From contig NZ_JAHUXH010000011.1 of NCBI RefSeq assembly GCF_019219825.1, positions 124,001 through 188,000 of the forward strand: DNA of 64,000 nt, written 5' to 3'. The notes beneath the pieces were generated by a model. That model saw only the letters and a list, made by a program, of their open reading frames with translations. It searched no databases and was not told the DNA's origin. Below, piece after piece: positions 31,805 to 41,226 of the stretch; within the stretch, counting starts at the first letter, position 1; each line of letters starts with the position of its first letter. The stretch is from Streptomyces sp. TRM70350 (lineage in GTDB: Bacteria; Actinomycetota; Actinomycetes; Streptomycetales; Streptomycetaceae). Made by a program: the position numbers and the translations under genes.

Positions 31805-32571
31805 CAGCTGAGCAGTCCCGTGCGGATCGGTTCGGCGCCGTGCGCCGCGTGCGGGTGTACGTGGTCGTGGCCGGGCAGGGCGTGCTGGCCGACCGCCTTC
31901 GGGGGCGGGCCGTCGTGCAGGACGCAGCCGTCGCGCAGGACGACCGCCCGTTCGATGAGGGGCTCCAGGGGGCCGAGTTCGTGCATGACCACCAGGACCG
32001 TCGTACCGGCCGCGACCTGGTCCCGCAGCGTCCGCGCCAGCACCTCCTGGCTGTGCAGGTCGACGCCCGCCATCGGCTCGTCCATGATCAGCAGCTCGGG
32101 TTCGGAGGCGAGGGCGCGGGCGATCAGCACCCGCTGGTGCTGGCCGCCGGAGAGAGCGTTGACGGAGTCCTTGGCCCGGTCCGCCATGCCGACCAGCTCC
32201 AGGGCCCGGCGTACGGCCTCGTGGTCCGCCTTGCGGAAGACCCCGAAGCGGGTGCGGGACAGGCGCCCCGCGGAGACGACCTCGGTCACCGTGGCGGGCA
32301 CCCCGCCCGCGGCCGTCGTGCGCTGCGGGACGTACCCGACGCGCGCCCAGTCGCGGAACCGGCGCCGCGGGGTGCCGAACAGCTCGATCTCCCCGGCGCT
32401 CACCGGCACCTGGCCGATGATGCCGCGCACCGCTGTCGACTTGCCGGAGCCGTTCGCGCCCAGCAGCGCGACGACCTCACCGCGCCGCACGGTGAGGTCG
32501 ATGCCGTGCAGGACGGGCCGCGAGCCCAGCTCGGCGCGTACGCCACGCATCGATATGACGGGCTCGCTCAC
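31804..32571 (-). CDS. znuC: Zinc ABC transporter ATPase
   Basis: A 255-residue ATPase: Walker A GANGSGKST, signature LSGGQHQRVLIARAL, Walker B LLIMDEPMAGVD. The tail is His-rich (HDHVHPHAAHG), consistent with a zinc system. GTG 32571 follows GGAGG. It lies 17 nt after znuA. Confidence 0.93.
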   Translation of the reverse strand: MSEPVISMRGVRAELGSRPVLHGIDLTVRRGEVVALLGANGSGKSTAVRGIIGQVPVSAGEIELFGTPRRRFRDWARVGYVPQRTTAAGGVPATVTEVVSAGRLSRTRFGVFRKADHEAVRRALELVGMADRAKDSVNALSGGQHQRVLIARALASEPELLIMDEPMAGVDLHSQEVLARTLRDQVAAGTTVLVVMHELGPLEPLIERAVVLRDGCVLHDGPPPKAVGQHALPGHDHVHPHAAHGAEPIRTGLLS

Positions 32572-32588
32572 AGGGGCCTCCGTAACGA

Positions 32589-33605
32589 TCACTTGGCGCC
32601 GAGGGCCGTCCGCAGCGCCTTGAGGTTGGACTCCATGACCTGGAAGTAGTCGTCGCCCTTGGACTTGTCGGTGATGCCCTCCAGCGGGTCGAGGACGTCC
32701 GTCTTCAGGCCCGCGTCCTTGGCGAGGGTCTTCGCGGTCTTGTCGCTCACCAGTGTCTCGTAGAAGACGGTGGTGACGCCGTCGGCCTTGGCCTCGTCCT
32801 GGAGTTCCTTGATCCGGGCGGGGCTGGGCTCGCTCTCCGGGTCGAGGCCGGAGATGGCCTCCTGGGTCAGGCCGTAGCGCTCGGCCAGGTAGCCGAAGGC
32901 CGCGTGGTTGGTGAAGAAGACCTTGGTCGTGGTGTTCTGCAGGCCCTCCGTGTACGCGGTGTTGAGCGCGTCCAGCTTCTTGACCAGGTCCTCGGTGTTC
33001 TTCCTGTAGTCGGCCGCGTGGTCCGGGTCGGCCTTCTCGAAGGCCGCGCCGACGCCGCTCGCGACCTCGGCGTACTTGACCGGGTCGAGCCAGACGTGCG
33101 GGTCGAGGGCGTGCTCCTCCTCCCCGGACTCCGCGTGCTCCTCCTCGCCGGCGTGCTCCTCCTCGCCGGCGTGCTCGTGCTCGACGTCGCCGTGGTCCTC
33201 CAGCTTGGTGAGCGTGGCCGCGTCGATCTTCGTCTTGACGTCGGTCTGGGCGACCGCCTCGTCGACGGCGGGCTGGAGGGTCTTGAGGTAGAGGATCGCG
33301 TCCGCCTCGCCGAGCTCGGCGGTCTGCTTGGTGCTGAGCTCCAGGTCGTGCGGTTCCTGACCGGGCTGGGTCAGGCTGGTGACGTTCACATGGTCCCCGC
33401 CGATCTGCTCGGCGAGGAACTGCATCGGGTAGAACGAGGCGACGACGTCGAACTTGTCCGTGCTCTCCGCGGTGCCCGCCGTGCCCCCGCTGCCCGCGTT
33501 GCTCGCGTTGCCCGTGCTCGTGCTGTCGCTGGAGCAGGCGGAGACGGCAGTGAGGCTGAGGGCGGCCAGCGCTGCCGTGGGTATCAGGCGTCGTCGTATG
33601 TTCAT
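32589..33605 (-). CDS. znuA: Zinc-binding lipoprotein of the ZnuACB system
   Basis: A 338-residue lipoprotein (lipobox LTAVSAC at about residues 20-26). The cluster A-I binding-protein fold shows VASFYPMQFLAEQIGGDHV and HVWLDPVKYAEVA; a charged His/Glu loop (HEHAGEEEHAGEEEHAES) is typical for zinc binding. It is the first gene of the operon, with a Zur-box-like dyad across its start region. The start at 33605 (MNIRRRL) fits the signal peptide; ATG 33614 would be an alternative. Confidence 0.94.
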   Translation of the reverse strand: MNIRRRLIPTAALAALSLTAVSACSSDSTSTGNASNAGSGGTAGTAESTDKFDVVASFYPMQFLAEQIGGDHVNVTSLTQPGQEPHDLELSTKQTAELGEADAILYLKTLQPAVDEAVAQTDVKTKIDAATLTKLEDHGDVEHEHAGEEEHAGEEEHAESGEEEHALDPHVWLDPVKYAEVASGVGAAFEKADPDHAADYRKNTEDLVKKLDALNTAYTEGLQNTTTKVFFTNHAAFGYLAERYGLTQEAISGLDPESEPSPARIKELQDEAKADGVTTVFYETLVSDKTAKTLAKDAGLKTDVLDPLEGITDKSKGDDYFQVMESNLKALRTALGAK

Positions 33606-33642
33606 GAGAGTCATTTTCAACAAATCTGGAAACCGTTGTCAA
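33605..33642 (-). promoter_or_regulatory. Candidate Zur box and promoter of znuACB-zur
   Basis: On the minus strand TGAAAATGACTCTCA (33605-33619) matches the Streptomyces Zur consensus TGAAAATGATTTTCA, recalled from literature, at 12 of 15 positions as an imperfect dyad. A TTGACA hexamer at 33637-33642 lies 17 nt upstream as a possible -35 box. Zinc-loaded Zur would cover the -10 and start region. Confidence 0.65.
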
Positions 33643-33765
33643 CAAAGGTCCGGTTTGCTTCAGGGGGGAGCCCGATTTGGTTCAGGGGGAGTCCGCGCCG
33701 GTAACCTGAAGCATTCGCTGGAAGCATCTCGCTTCGTCGCCCGTCGTCGTAATGAAGAGAGCACC

Positions 33766-35148
<1,383 letters not shown>

Positions 35149-35173
35149 GGCGCTCCGCGACTCAAGGCCGACT

Positions 35174-35215
35174 GGCCCCCGATACAGGCTCCTCTGTGGA
35201 CCTGTATCGGGGGCC
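35174..35215 (+). terminator. 15-bp perfect hairpin after glyS
   Basis: GGCCCCCGATACAGG (35174-35188) pairs exactly with CCTGTATCGGGGGCC (35201-35215), 12-nt loop. It starts 25 nt after the glyS stop and ends 22 nt before the LysE-family start. Confidence 0.8.
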
Positions 35216-35237
35216 GTCGCGCTACCAGGGTGGCCCC

Positions 35238-35852
35238 ATGAACCTCGCGTTTCTGCTGACCACCCTCATCGTCGTCGTCACCCCCGGCACCGGCCTCGTC
35301 TACACCCTCGCCGCCGGGCTCTCCCGTGGGCGGCGGGCGAGTGTCGCCGCCGCCTTCGGGTGCACGCTGGCGATCGTGCCGCACGTGCTGGCCACCGTCA
35401 CCGGCGTCGCCGCGCTGCTGCACGCAAGCGCCACCGCCTTCCAGGTCCTCAAGTACGCCGGTGTCGCCTACCTCCTCTACATGGCCTGGGCGACGGTGCG
35501 GGAGAAGGGCACGATCGACGTCGGCCGGGAGGGCGCCCCGCCCGCCACCTCGGGGCGGGTGATCGTGCGGGCCGTGCTGATCAACCTGCTCAACCCCAAG
35601 GTGACGATCTTCTTCCTGGCGTTCCTGCCCCAGTTCGTGAGCCCCGCCGAGCCGCACGCGGTGCCCCGGATGCTGGCGCTGGGCGGTGTGTTCATGCTGG
35701 TGACCTTCGTCGTGTTCGTCGCCTTCGGGCTGCTTGCGGCGTCCGTGCGCAGCCATGTCGTGTCCCGGCCGCGCGTGATGACCTGGCTGCGCCGGACGTT
35801 CGCGGGATCGTTCGTGGCGCTGGGGGCGAAGCTGGCGTTCACGGCGCGCTGA
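35238..35852 (+). CDS. LysE/RhtB-family exporter
   Basis: A 204-residue membrane protein with about six hydrophobic segments, the VVVTPGTGLVYTLAAGLSRG start motif and INLLNPKVTIFFLAFLPQF, which are typical of amino acid and homoserine-lactone exporters. The substrate is unknown. ATG 35238 is chosen because the upstream frame lies within the glyS terminator hairpin. Confidence 0.88.
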   Translation: MNLAFLLTTLIVVVTPGTGLVYTLAAGLSRGRRASVAAAFGCTLAIVPHVLATVTGVAALLHASATAFQVLKYAGVAYLLYMAWATVREKGTIDVGREGAPPATSGRVIVRAVLINLLNPKVTIFFLAFLPQFVSPAEPHAVPRMLALGGVFMLVTFVVFVAFGLLAASVRSHVVSRPRVMTWLRRTFAGSFVALGAKLAFTAR

Positions 35853-35884
35853 GCGGGCCCGCACAGGGGCTGACGAATGACAGG

Positions 35885-35923
35885 TGACAGATAACAGTGA
35901 CAGACAGCAGTGACAGATAACAG
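35885..35923 (+). repeat. Three tandem 13-bp repeats (TGACAGATAACAG type)
   Basis: Units at 35885-35897, 35898-35910 and 35911-35923; the first and third are identical, the middle one reads TGACAGACAGCAG. The last unit runs into the inverted repeat at 35918-35953. Confidence 0.9.
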
Positions 35924-35953
35924 CTGACAGATATTGAAATCTGTCAGCTGTTA
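35918..35953 (+). promoter_or_regulatory. 15-bp perfect inverted repeat, probable operator of the AKR/TetR pair
   Basis: TAACAGCTGACAGAT pairs with ATCTGTCAGCTGTTA around ATTGAA. It ends 16 nt before the reductase ATG. The size and symmetry suit a TetR-family operator, and a TetR gene follows the reductase. Confidence 0.7.
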
Positions 35954-35969
35954 GGGCAAGGTGGGGGAC

Positions 35970-36992
35970 ATGACGATGCAAACGCGCACTCTCGGAACCA
36001 CCGGCCCCCAGGTCTCCGCCCTCGGCCTCGGCTGCATGGGCATGTCCGCCCTGTACGGCGAGGCGGACCGGGCCGAATCCATCGCCACCGTCCACGCCGC
36101 CCTGGAGGCCGGTGTCACCCTGCTCGACACCGGCGACTTCTACGGCATGGGCCACAACGAGCTGCTGATCGGCGAGGCCCTGCGCGCCGCGCCCGCCGCC
36201 CGGCGGGAACAGGCGCTGCTCAGCGTGAAGTTCGGCGCCCTGCGCGACCCGGACGGCGGCTGGACGGGCTACGACGGCCGCCCGGCCGCCGTGAAGAACT
36301 TCGCCGCCTACTCGCTCCAGCGCCTCGGCGTCGACCACATCGACGTCTACCGGATCGCCCGCCTCGACCCGGACGTGCCGATCGAGGAGACGGTCGGCGC
36401 GATCGCGGAACTGGTCGAGAAGGGGCACGTCCGGCACATCGGCCTCAGCGAGGTCGGCGCCGAGACGATCCGCCGGGCCGCCGCCACCGCCCCGATCGCG
36501 GACCTGCAGATCGAGTACTCGCTGATCTCGCGCGGCATCGAGGCCGAGATCCTGCCGACCACCCGCGAACTGGGCATCGGCGTCACGGCGTACGGCGTGC
36601 TCTCGCGCGGGCTGATCTCCGGCCACTTCACCGCCGACCGGAAGCTCGCCGCGAACGACTTCCGGGCGCTGTCCCCCCGCTTCCAGGGGGAGAACCTCCA
36701 GCACAACCTGAACCTGGTGGAGGCGCTGCGGAAGATCGCCGAGCAGAAGGGCGTGAGCGTCGCGCAGATCGCCATCGCCTGGGTGCTCACGCGGGGCTCG
36801 CAGCACAACAACGACATCGTGCCGCTGGTCGGCGCCCGCCGCCGGGACCGGCTGACGGAGGCGCTGGGCGCGCTGGACGTCACGCTGGACGCGGCCGACC
36901 TGCGGGCGATCGAGGAGGCCGTCCCGGCGGACGCGGCGGCGGGCGACCGTTACCCGACGCAGCAGATGGCGCACCTCGACAGCGAACGCTGA
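35970..36992 (+). CDS. Aldo/keto reductase
   Basis: A 340-residue NADPH-dependent oxidoreductase with a TIM barrel. The catalytic Asp and Tyr are in LLDTGDFYGMGHNE and the Lys in LLSVKFGALRD. The position usually holding His reads YRIARLDPDVP, so the tetrad His is replaced. NADP-binding end: LVGARRRDRLTEALGAL. ATG 35970 follows AAGGTGGGGG. It is regulated most likely by the TetR protein 25 nt downstream. Confidence 0.9.
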   Translation: MTMQTRTLGTTGPQVSALGLGCMGMSALYGEADRAESIATVHAALEAGVTLLDTGDFYGMGHNELLIGEALRAAPAARREQALLSVKFGALRDPDGGWTGYDGRPAAVKNFAAYSLQRLGVDHIDVYRIARLDPDVPIEETVGAIAELVEKGHVRHIGLSEVGAETIRRAAATAPIADLQIEYSLISRGIEAEILPTTRELGIGVTAYGVLSRGLISGHFTADRKLAANDFRALSPRFQGENLQHNLNLVEALRKIAEQKGVSVAQIAIAWVLTRGSQHNNDIVPLVGARRRDRLTEALGALDVTLDAADLRAIEEAVPADAAAGDRYPTQQMAHLDSER

Positions 36993-37017
36993 TCCGGGCA
37001 CGAGGTACGGTCACCTC

Positions 37018-37605
37018 ATGTCCCCGACCAGCGAAACCCTGACCGCCGAGCGCATCCTCGAAACGACCGAGGAGGTGCTGCGCCGCCACGGCCCGGCCAA
37101 GGCCACCGTGGTCGACGTGGCCCGCGCGCTCGGCGTCAGCCACGGCAGCGTCTACCGGCACTTCCGCACCAAGGCGGCCCTGCGGGAGGCGGTCACGAAG
37201 CGGTGGCTGGACCGTACGTCCGAGGCGCTGGCCGGGATCGTCGCCGCGGACCGTGACCCCGAGGCGCGGCTGCGGGACTGGCTGCGGGGGCTGTTCGACG
37301 CCAAGCGCCGCAAGGCGGGCGACGATCCGGAGCTGTTCGCGACGTACATGGTGCTGACCGGCGAGAGCAGTGAGGCGGTCCCGGACCACATAGCCGATCT
37401 CATCGCCCAGTTGACCCGGATCGTCGAGGCGGGGGTGGCGGCGGGCACCTTCGCGTCCGGCGACCCGGAGACCACGGCCCGAGCGGTGTTCCATGCCACG
37501 GGGCGCTTCCACGACCCCTGTTACGCACCCGAGTGGGCACAGCCGGAGGCGGAGGCGGACTTCGCGGCGTTGGTGGAGCTGGTGGTGCGGGGGCTGCGGG
37601 CCTGA
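37018..37605 (+). CDS. TetR-family transcriptional regulator
   Basis: 195 residues with an N-terminal helix-turn-helix (ATVVDVARALGVSHGSVYRHFRTKAALREAV) and a C-terminal TetR ligand domain (FHATGRFHDPCYAPEW). It follows the reductase at 25 nt, so the two are likely one transcript, and it is the natural candidate to bind the inverted repeat at 35918-35953. Confidence 0.9.
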   Translation: MSPTSETLTAERILETTEEVLRRHGPAKATVVDVARALGVSHGSVYRHFRTKAALREAVTKRWLDRTSEALAGIVAADRDPEARLRDWLRGLFDAKRRKAGDDPELFATYMVLTGESSEAVPDHIADLIAQLTRIVEAGVAAGTFASGDPETTARAVFHATGRFHDPCYAPEWAQPEAEADFAALVELVVRGLRA

Positions 37606-37621
37606 CGCCGACAGGTCCTGG

Positions 37622-37825
37622 CTAGGCGCCCGGGTCCACCGTCGCCTGATGCGCCTCCGCGAGGTGCTCCTCCGCCTTCAGCCAGGGCAGGAACTGCGCA
37701 CCCCGCCGCCAGCCGCACGTGTCGCACCGGATCGTGCGCTGCACACCGGTGCGCTGGACGCGGACCACGTGCTCGCGTCCGTGCTGGTCCCACCGGCTGA
37801 CCTTGCTCGTGTCGATCTGCGCCAT
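37622..37825 (-). CDS. Small zinc-finger-like protein
   Basis: A 67-residue protein with CDTCGW and HLAEAH (CxxC and HxxxxH), a possible single zinc site. Similar small proteins occur in integrated elements and accessory regions of Streptomyces. It marks the left edge of the accessory island. Function is unknown. Confidence 0.65.
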   Translation of the reverse strand: MAQIDTSKVSRWDQHGREHVVRVQRTGVQRTIRCDTCGWRRGAQFLPWLKAEEHLAEAHQATVDPGA

Positions 37826-37953
37826 GACGCCTCCAGCGTCCGGTCCGGCGATCCGTTCGTGCGGTGGTGCAGCAAGGAGTGTGCAGCAGGATCAACATCA
37901 ACAGGGATCTCTTCACACCGAGTTGGCCAAGCTGTGCCCTCGCGTCGCCCGGC

Positions 37954-38133
37954 TCACCCGACCGCGCGCGGCAGGCGCAGGCTCAGCAGACCGGTGACGG
38001 CGGTCCCGGCGAGCTGCACGAGAAGCGTGGTGACACGGGCGTTCCGCATGCCCAGCGCCGGGACCAGGGAGAGGAACAGGGTGCCGAGGGTGGCCACGCC
38101 CAACGCCAGTGAGGACGGCTGGGTGGTGATCAT
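37954..38133 (-). pseudogene. C-terminal remnant of an MFS drug transporter
   Basis: The frame TTQPSSLALGVATLGTLFLS continues into a second hydrophobic run (TLLVQLAGTAVTGLLSLRLP) and stops, as in the last helices of DHA2-type exporters. No upstream part is attached. A candidate N-terminal piece of such a gene on the same strand is at 41127-41201. Confidence 0.6.
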
Positions 38134-38234
38134 CACGCCGCTGCCGACGCCAGGCCCGGGCGGTGGGCACCTCGGAGAGCACGACGCGGAGTACGACAGG
38201 CAGAGAACCGGCAGCGGTACGACCCCGGGAAGCC

Positions 38235-38369
38235 GACATCCGACGGCACGAACTCGCCACATTCCTGCGCAGCCGCCGCGAGCGGATCGCCCCCGAGCAG
38301 GTCGGCCTGCCCCATCGCGGCCGCCGACGCCGCACCCCCGGCCTGCGCCGCGAGGAGGTCGCACAGCTC
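38235..38369 (+). pseudogene. XRE/MmyB-type regulator N-terminal remnant
   Basis: DIRRHELATFLRSRRERIAP and RRRRTPGLRREEVAQL match the conserved start of MmyB-like helix-turn-helix regulators, but the frame then leaves the family (next expected residues AGVGVTWYTWLEQG are absent). The following codons (ALADLGYAVVEGGTEAWERR) vaguely recall a rhodanese end. Confidence 0.6.
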
Positions 38370-38596
38370 TCCCGGTACGACGCCCTTGCCGACCTCGGGT
38401 ACGCGGTCGTGGAGGGCGGCACGGAGGCCTGGGAGCGGCGCGAGTACACCGGCGACGAGGGCGGCACCTACTTCCTCGGCACCACCGCCGTTCGGCCGCT
38501 ACGCACCGACGAGCTGGCCGCCCAGGCGACGGACCCGATAGACGCCCAACCAAGCGCCCGGCACCTCACCCGGAGGGCCGGGCGCTGCTGCACCGG

Positions 38597-39160
38597 TCAG
38601 GCCCCCCGCTGGGCCGCCACCGCGCCCGTGTACGTCTCCCGTGTCAGGTCCTCCGCCCCGATGCCCAGTTCGGCGAGCACCGCGCGGATGTCGTCCAGGG
38701 CCGCGGACACCTGGTCCTCGTCGACGAGCGTCTCGACCTCCAGGAACGTGCCATCGATCTCCGGCACCCGTACGAGCGTGGCGAGCATGCGCCGACCGCG
38801 AGCGGTGAAGTCGTAGTTGCGGCATCGCTTCTCGAACGCGATCAGCTCCACATGCCCCAGCCCCCGCAGGATGGCGTGCGCCTGGTCGGCGTCCTCGACC
38901 CGGGTCTCGTGCTCGGGCTTCGACCCCGAGTCCTCGTCGACCGCCGCGCCCTTCCACGTGAGCACCGTGCGTGTGCCGTCCGCGCCATGCACGGTGCGCA
39001 CCCGCAGTTCCTCGCCCGCCTTCTCCAGCGACCCGTCCGGCCGGTCGTAGTACGTGTCCCGGTACACCTCGACGCGGGCCTCGGCGCGCTCCTCCAACTG
39101 CCGCATCACCTGCTCGGGCGCGTGCACCTGGGCCTTCAACTCCGCCTCGATCACCAGCAC
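38597..39160 (-). CDS. CYTH-domain (class IV adenylate cyclase-like) protein
   Basis: 187 residues with the ExExK signature IEAELKA at the N-terminus, then DTYYDRPDGSLEKAGEELRV, LTWKGAA, FEKRCRNYDF and FLEVETLVDEDQV, all CYTH features of triphosphate-tunnel enzymes (adenylate cyclase CyaB or thiamine triphosphatase). The substrate is unknown. GTG 39160 follows GAGAGGGGAA. It lies 11 nt downstream of the frameshifted regulator. Confidence 0.85.
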   Translation of the reverse strand: MLVIEAELKAQVHAPEQVMRQLEERAEARVEVYRDTYYDRPDGSLEKAGEELRVRTVHGADGTRTVLTWKGAAVDEDSGSKPEHETRVEDADQAHAILRGLGHVELIAFEKRCRNYDFTARGRRMLATLVRVPEIDGTFLEVETLVDEDQVSAALDDIRAVLAELGIGAEDLTRETYTGAVAAQRGA

Positions 39161-39171
39161 TTCCCCTCTCG

Positions 39172-40061
39172 TCAGACTGTGCGCTGCGCGCCGTCGATGA
39201 CTGCGTCGAACATCCGCCGAAACCCCCTGTACAGCGGGCCGTGTGGCGTCTCCATGACCTTGTACAGGGCCGACTCGTGGCCTTCCCACCCGGCATCGAA
39301 CGCGCCGACGAACATGGTCCCGTCGGTGCGGATGAGCCGCCACGTCGGGAGCATCCGGTACCGCCACACGCCGACATCGCCCGCGTCCGCGAGTTCCCGC
39401 AGACGCGCCTCAGCGAGCCGCACCCCCGACGCGAGGGACTCGGCGGACTCCCCGATCTCCGCCGCGCGGCGCGTCAGGGCGTCGCTGTCGGGGTCGAGGA
39501 GAGCGACCCGGACGCGGAGACCCATCCCGCCCTGTTCGCGCGGCAGGCAGGCGCGCAGCAGCGAATCGTTGAGGCCGATCAGCCCGAGGCCGCGCACGGC
39601 GAGCACGTCCAACTCAGTGGCTTCGCGGGCCTGCTGCTGGATCTCCTCGGCTGCGGAGTTCTGCGCGGCGTACACGCGGACGACTTCGGGGAACGCCGCC
39701 AGGTCGAATGCGACCCCGCCGTGCGGCGTTCGCGACCGGCGGCCAGGCCGAGGAGGTGGCGGGCGTCGTCGGGCATGTGGAGTCCGTCGGCGATCCGCTC
39801 GTACACGTCCAGCCGGGATACCTCGCGCCGCCCGCTGATGATCTCGGAGACGCGGGCCTGTGTCATGCCGGTCGCCGTGGCGATGCGGGTCTGGCTGGCG
39901 CCGGCGTACTGCTGCGCGTGTCGGAACACGGCGCCTATGTCGCGGGCTCTGAGGGCTTGGCGTACTTCGGCGCGTTCCCATGCCCAGTCGGGCAGTTGGA
40001 TCGGCTCCAGTGCAGTTCCCACCGCGCGGCCCCCGGTATCGCGTACGGGATGGAAAGTCAT
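39172..40061 (-). pseudogene. XRE regulator with DUF5919 domain, frameshifted
   Basis: The N-terminal part (40061 to about 39718) encodes a helix-turn-helix: SQTRIATATGMTQARVSEII. The C-terminal part in another frame (about 39717 to 39172) encodes a DUF5919-like domain: VLAVRGLGLIGLNDSLLR, RRAAEIGESAESLASGVR, MLPTWRLIRTDGTMFVGAF and the terminal PHGPLYRGFRRMFDAVID. The switch is a -1 shift at the run GGGG (plus strand CCCC 39714-39717); one more G would restore a single frame of about 296 codons. It is divergent from the small genes at 40190-40931. Confidence 0.75.
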
Positions 40062-40150
40062 CCCACGGTGAGATTACCGGTGGGGGATCGAGTCGCCACT
40101 ACGCGTCACAGGATCCTGGCCGAATCGTGTGAACCTCGGCGGCCTGGCAG

Positions 40151-40189
40151 GGCCCCGGGGCGTGGCCAACGCTGTAGAGGAGCGTCGAC
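40151..40189 (+). promoter_or_regulatory. Conserved 39-bp leader, copy A
   Basis: The 39 nt directly before the ATG at 40190 match the 39 nt at 55609-55647 (minus strand) at 34 positions; in copy B one extra A separates the match from the ATG. Both contain GGCCAACGCT, GAGGAGCGTCGAC and a potential ACGCT/AGCGT stem with the Shine-Dalgarno in between. Confidence 0.75.
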
Positions 40190-40546
40190 ATGACGAACGT
40201 TACTGCCCCACCCCCGGGGCGCCCACAGGGCGCAAGCAGCGTGCTCGCCCTGCTCCCACTACCGCGCCCCGACAGCCTCACCGAGCAGCAGGTGCGAGGC
40301 ACCGCCTGCGTCTGGGACGGCATCCCTCTCGCGATGGGTGTTGCCGTCGACCTCGGCCCGCGCCGCATGAAGCGCCTCGACGGGCACTACCCGTGGTTCC
40401 CGCGCGCCTGCCCGGCTTGCGTGCGTGCCGCCGCCCAACAGGTCCACGACCATCACTCGGGCACGTGCGAGCAGTGCGTCGACGACCCCACCCAATGCGA
40501 CACCCGCCGCGCCCTGCGCCGCCTCGCCCTGGAAGGACGGCCGTGA
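40190..40546 (+). CDS. Small zinc-motif accessory protein
   Basis: 118 residues; cysteines and histidines in TACVWDG, RACPACVRAAAQQVHDHHSG and CEQCVDDPTQC could form a zinc site. Such proteins are common beside XRE regulators in accessory regions of Streptomyces; function is unknown. Its stop overlaps the next GTG (GTGA). GAGGAG lies 8 nt before the ATG. Confidence 0.7.
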   Translation: MTNVTAPPPGRPQGASSVLALLPLPRPDSLTEQQVRGTACVWDGIPLAMGVAVDLGPRRMKRLDGHYPWFPRACPACVRAAAQQVHDHHSGTCEQCVDDPTQCDTRRALRRLALEGRP

Positions 40547-40737
40547 CCAACACCGCCCCTCCGGCCACCGAACTCACCCCGGCGCAAGTCGCGTACCTCG
40601 CGCTCGCCGACCACTGCATCACCTCCCCCTGCGGCAAGCCCGACTGGCACGGCGACACACCCGTCCACCGGCCGTGTGACACGGCCGAGGACCTGTACCA
40701 GGCGTGGCGGCAGCGCTGGCGAGAGGAGCGGGGCTGA
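40543..40737 (+). CDS. Small accessory protein, 64 aa
   Basis: VTNTAPPATELTPAQVAYLA opens the protein; HCITSPCGKPDWHG and RPCDTAEDLYQAWRQRW contain Cys and His residues for a possible zinc site. It is coupled on both sides by stop/start overlaps. Function is unknown. Confidence 0.65.
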   Translation: MTNTAPPATELTPAQVAYLALADHCITSPCGKPDWHGDTPVHRPCDTAEDLYQAWRQRWREERG

Positions 40738-40931
40738 TGTACCGCGGACGCTGCAATCAGCCGATCAAACCTGGCGAGCCGTACGAGACGGCCCACAACG
40801 TCGGCGCCACCGGGCCAGGTGCGATCGTTCACCTGCACAAGGAACTCTGCCGGCGGGCCCCGCACCAGTCCGAGCAGGTGCCGTACGCCACTGACCACCG
40901 CTCCCGGCAGCGACGCCGACCGCGCTGGTAG
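40737..40931 (+). CDS. Small accessory protein, 64 aa
   Basis: MYRGRCNQPIKPGEPYETA is followed by GAIVHLHKELCRR, a pattern like a degenerate zinc knuckle. The start overlaps the previous stop (TGATG), so the three genes form one operon. The C-terminus is very basic (RQRRRPRW). Confidence 0.65.
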   Translation: MYRGRCNQPIKPGEPYETAHNVGATGPGAIVHLHKELCRRAPHQSEQVPYATDHRSRQRRRPRW

Positions 40932-40938
40932 CGGGAGG

Positions 40939-40973
40939 GTGGCCGCCCCTGCGTCCCACGTCGGGGCGGCCAC
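40939..40973 (+). terminator. Terminator of the small-gene operon
   Basis: GTGGCCGCCCC pairs exactly with GGGGCGGCCAC, 13-nt loop, starting 7 nt after the stop. Confidence 0.75.
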
Positions 40974-41126
40974 TCGGTGAAGCTTGGGCCCCTGCCGGCA
41001 TGGTCAGTGGGTGTTGCTGGAGGCGTGAGGGCCGCGTGATGTGCGTCCGCGGCTCCGACGCACAAGGCCCCGGTCCGGCCGCTGCTGCTGACCAGCAACA
41101 ACAACCCACGCGCGGTGGCCCCCACC

Positions 41127-41201
41127 GAGGCCCACGATCAGCAGACTCACGCAGCAGATCGCGAGGACCAGCAGGCGTCGGCGAGGGCTGAGCTCCGGCA
41201 T
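41127..41201 (-). pseudogene. N-terminal remnant of an MFS (DHA2) transporter
   Basis: MPELSPRRRLLVLAICCVSL plus LIVGL is the typical first cytoplasmic segment and helix of DHA2 exporters. The family then continues with D-x-TIVNVALP, which is replaced here by GGGHRAWVVV. The break is at about 41127. The end of a similar gene lies at 37954-38133. Confidence 0.6.
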
Positions 41202-41226
41202 GTGGTCCATCGTACGTCGATTTCGA

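Noticed and set aside
38370..38460. Possible rhodanese end (ALADLGYAVVEGGTEAWERR)
   Set aside because: The match is short and lacks the catalytic cysteine loop; too weak for a separate feature.
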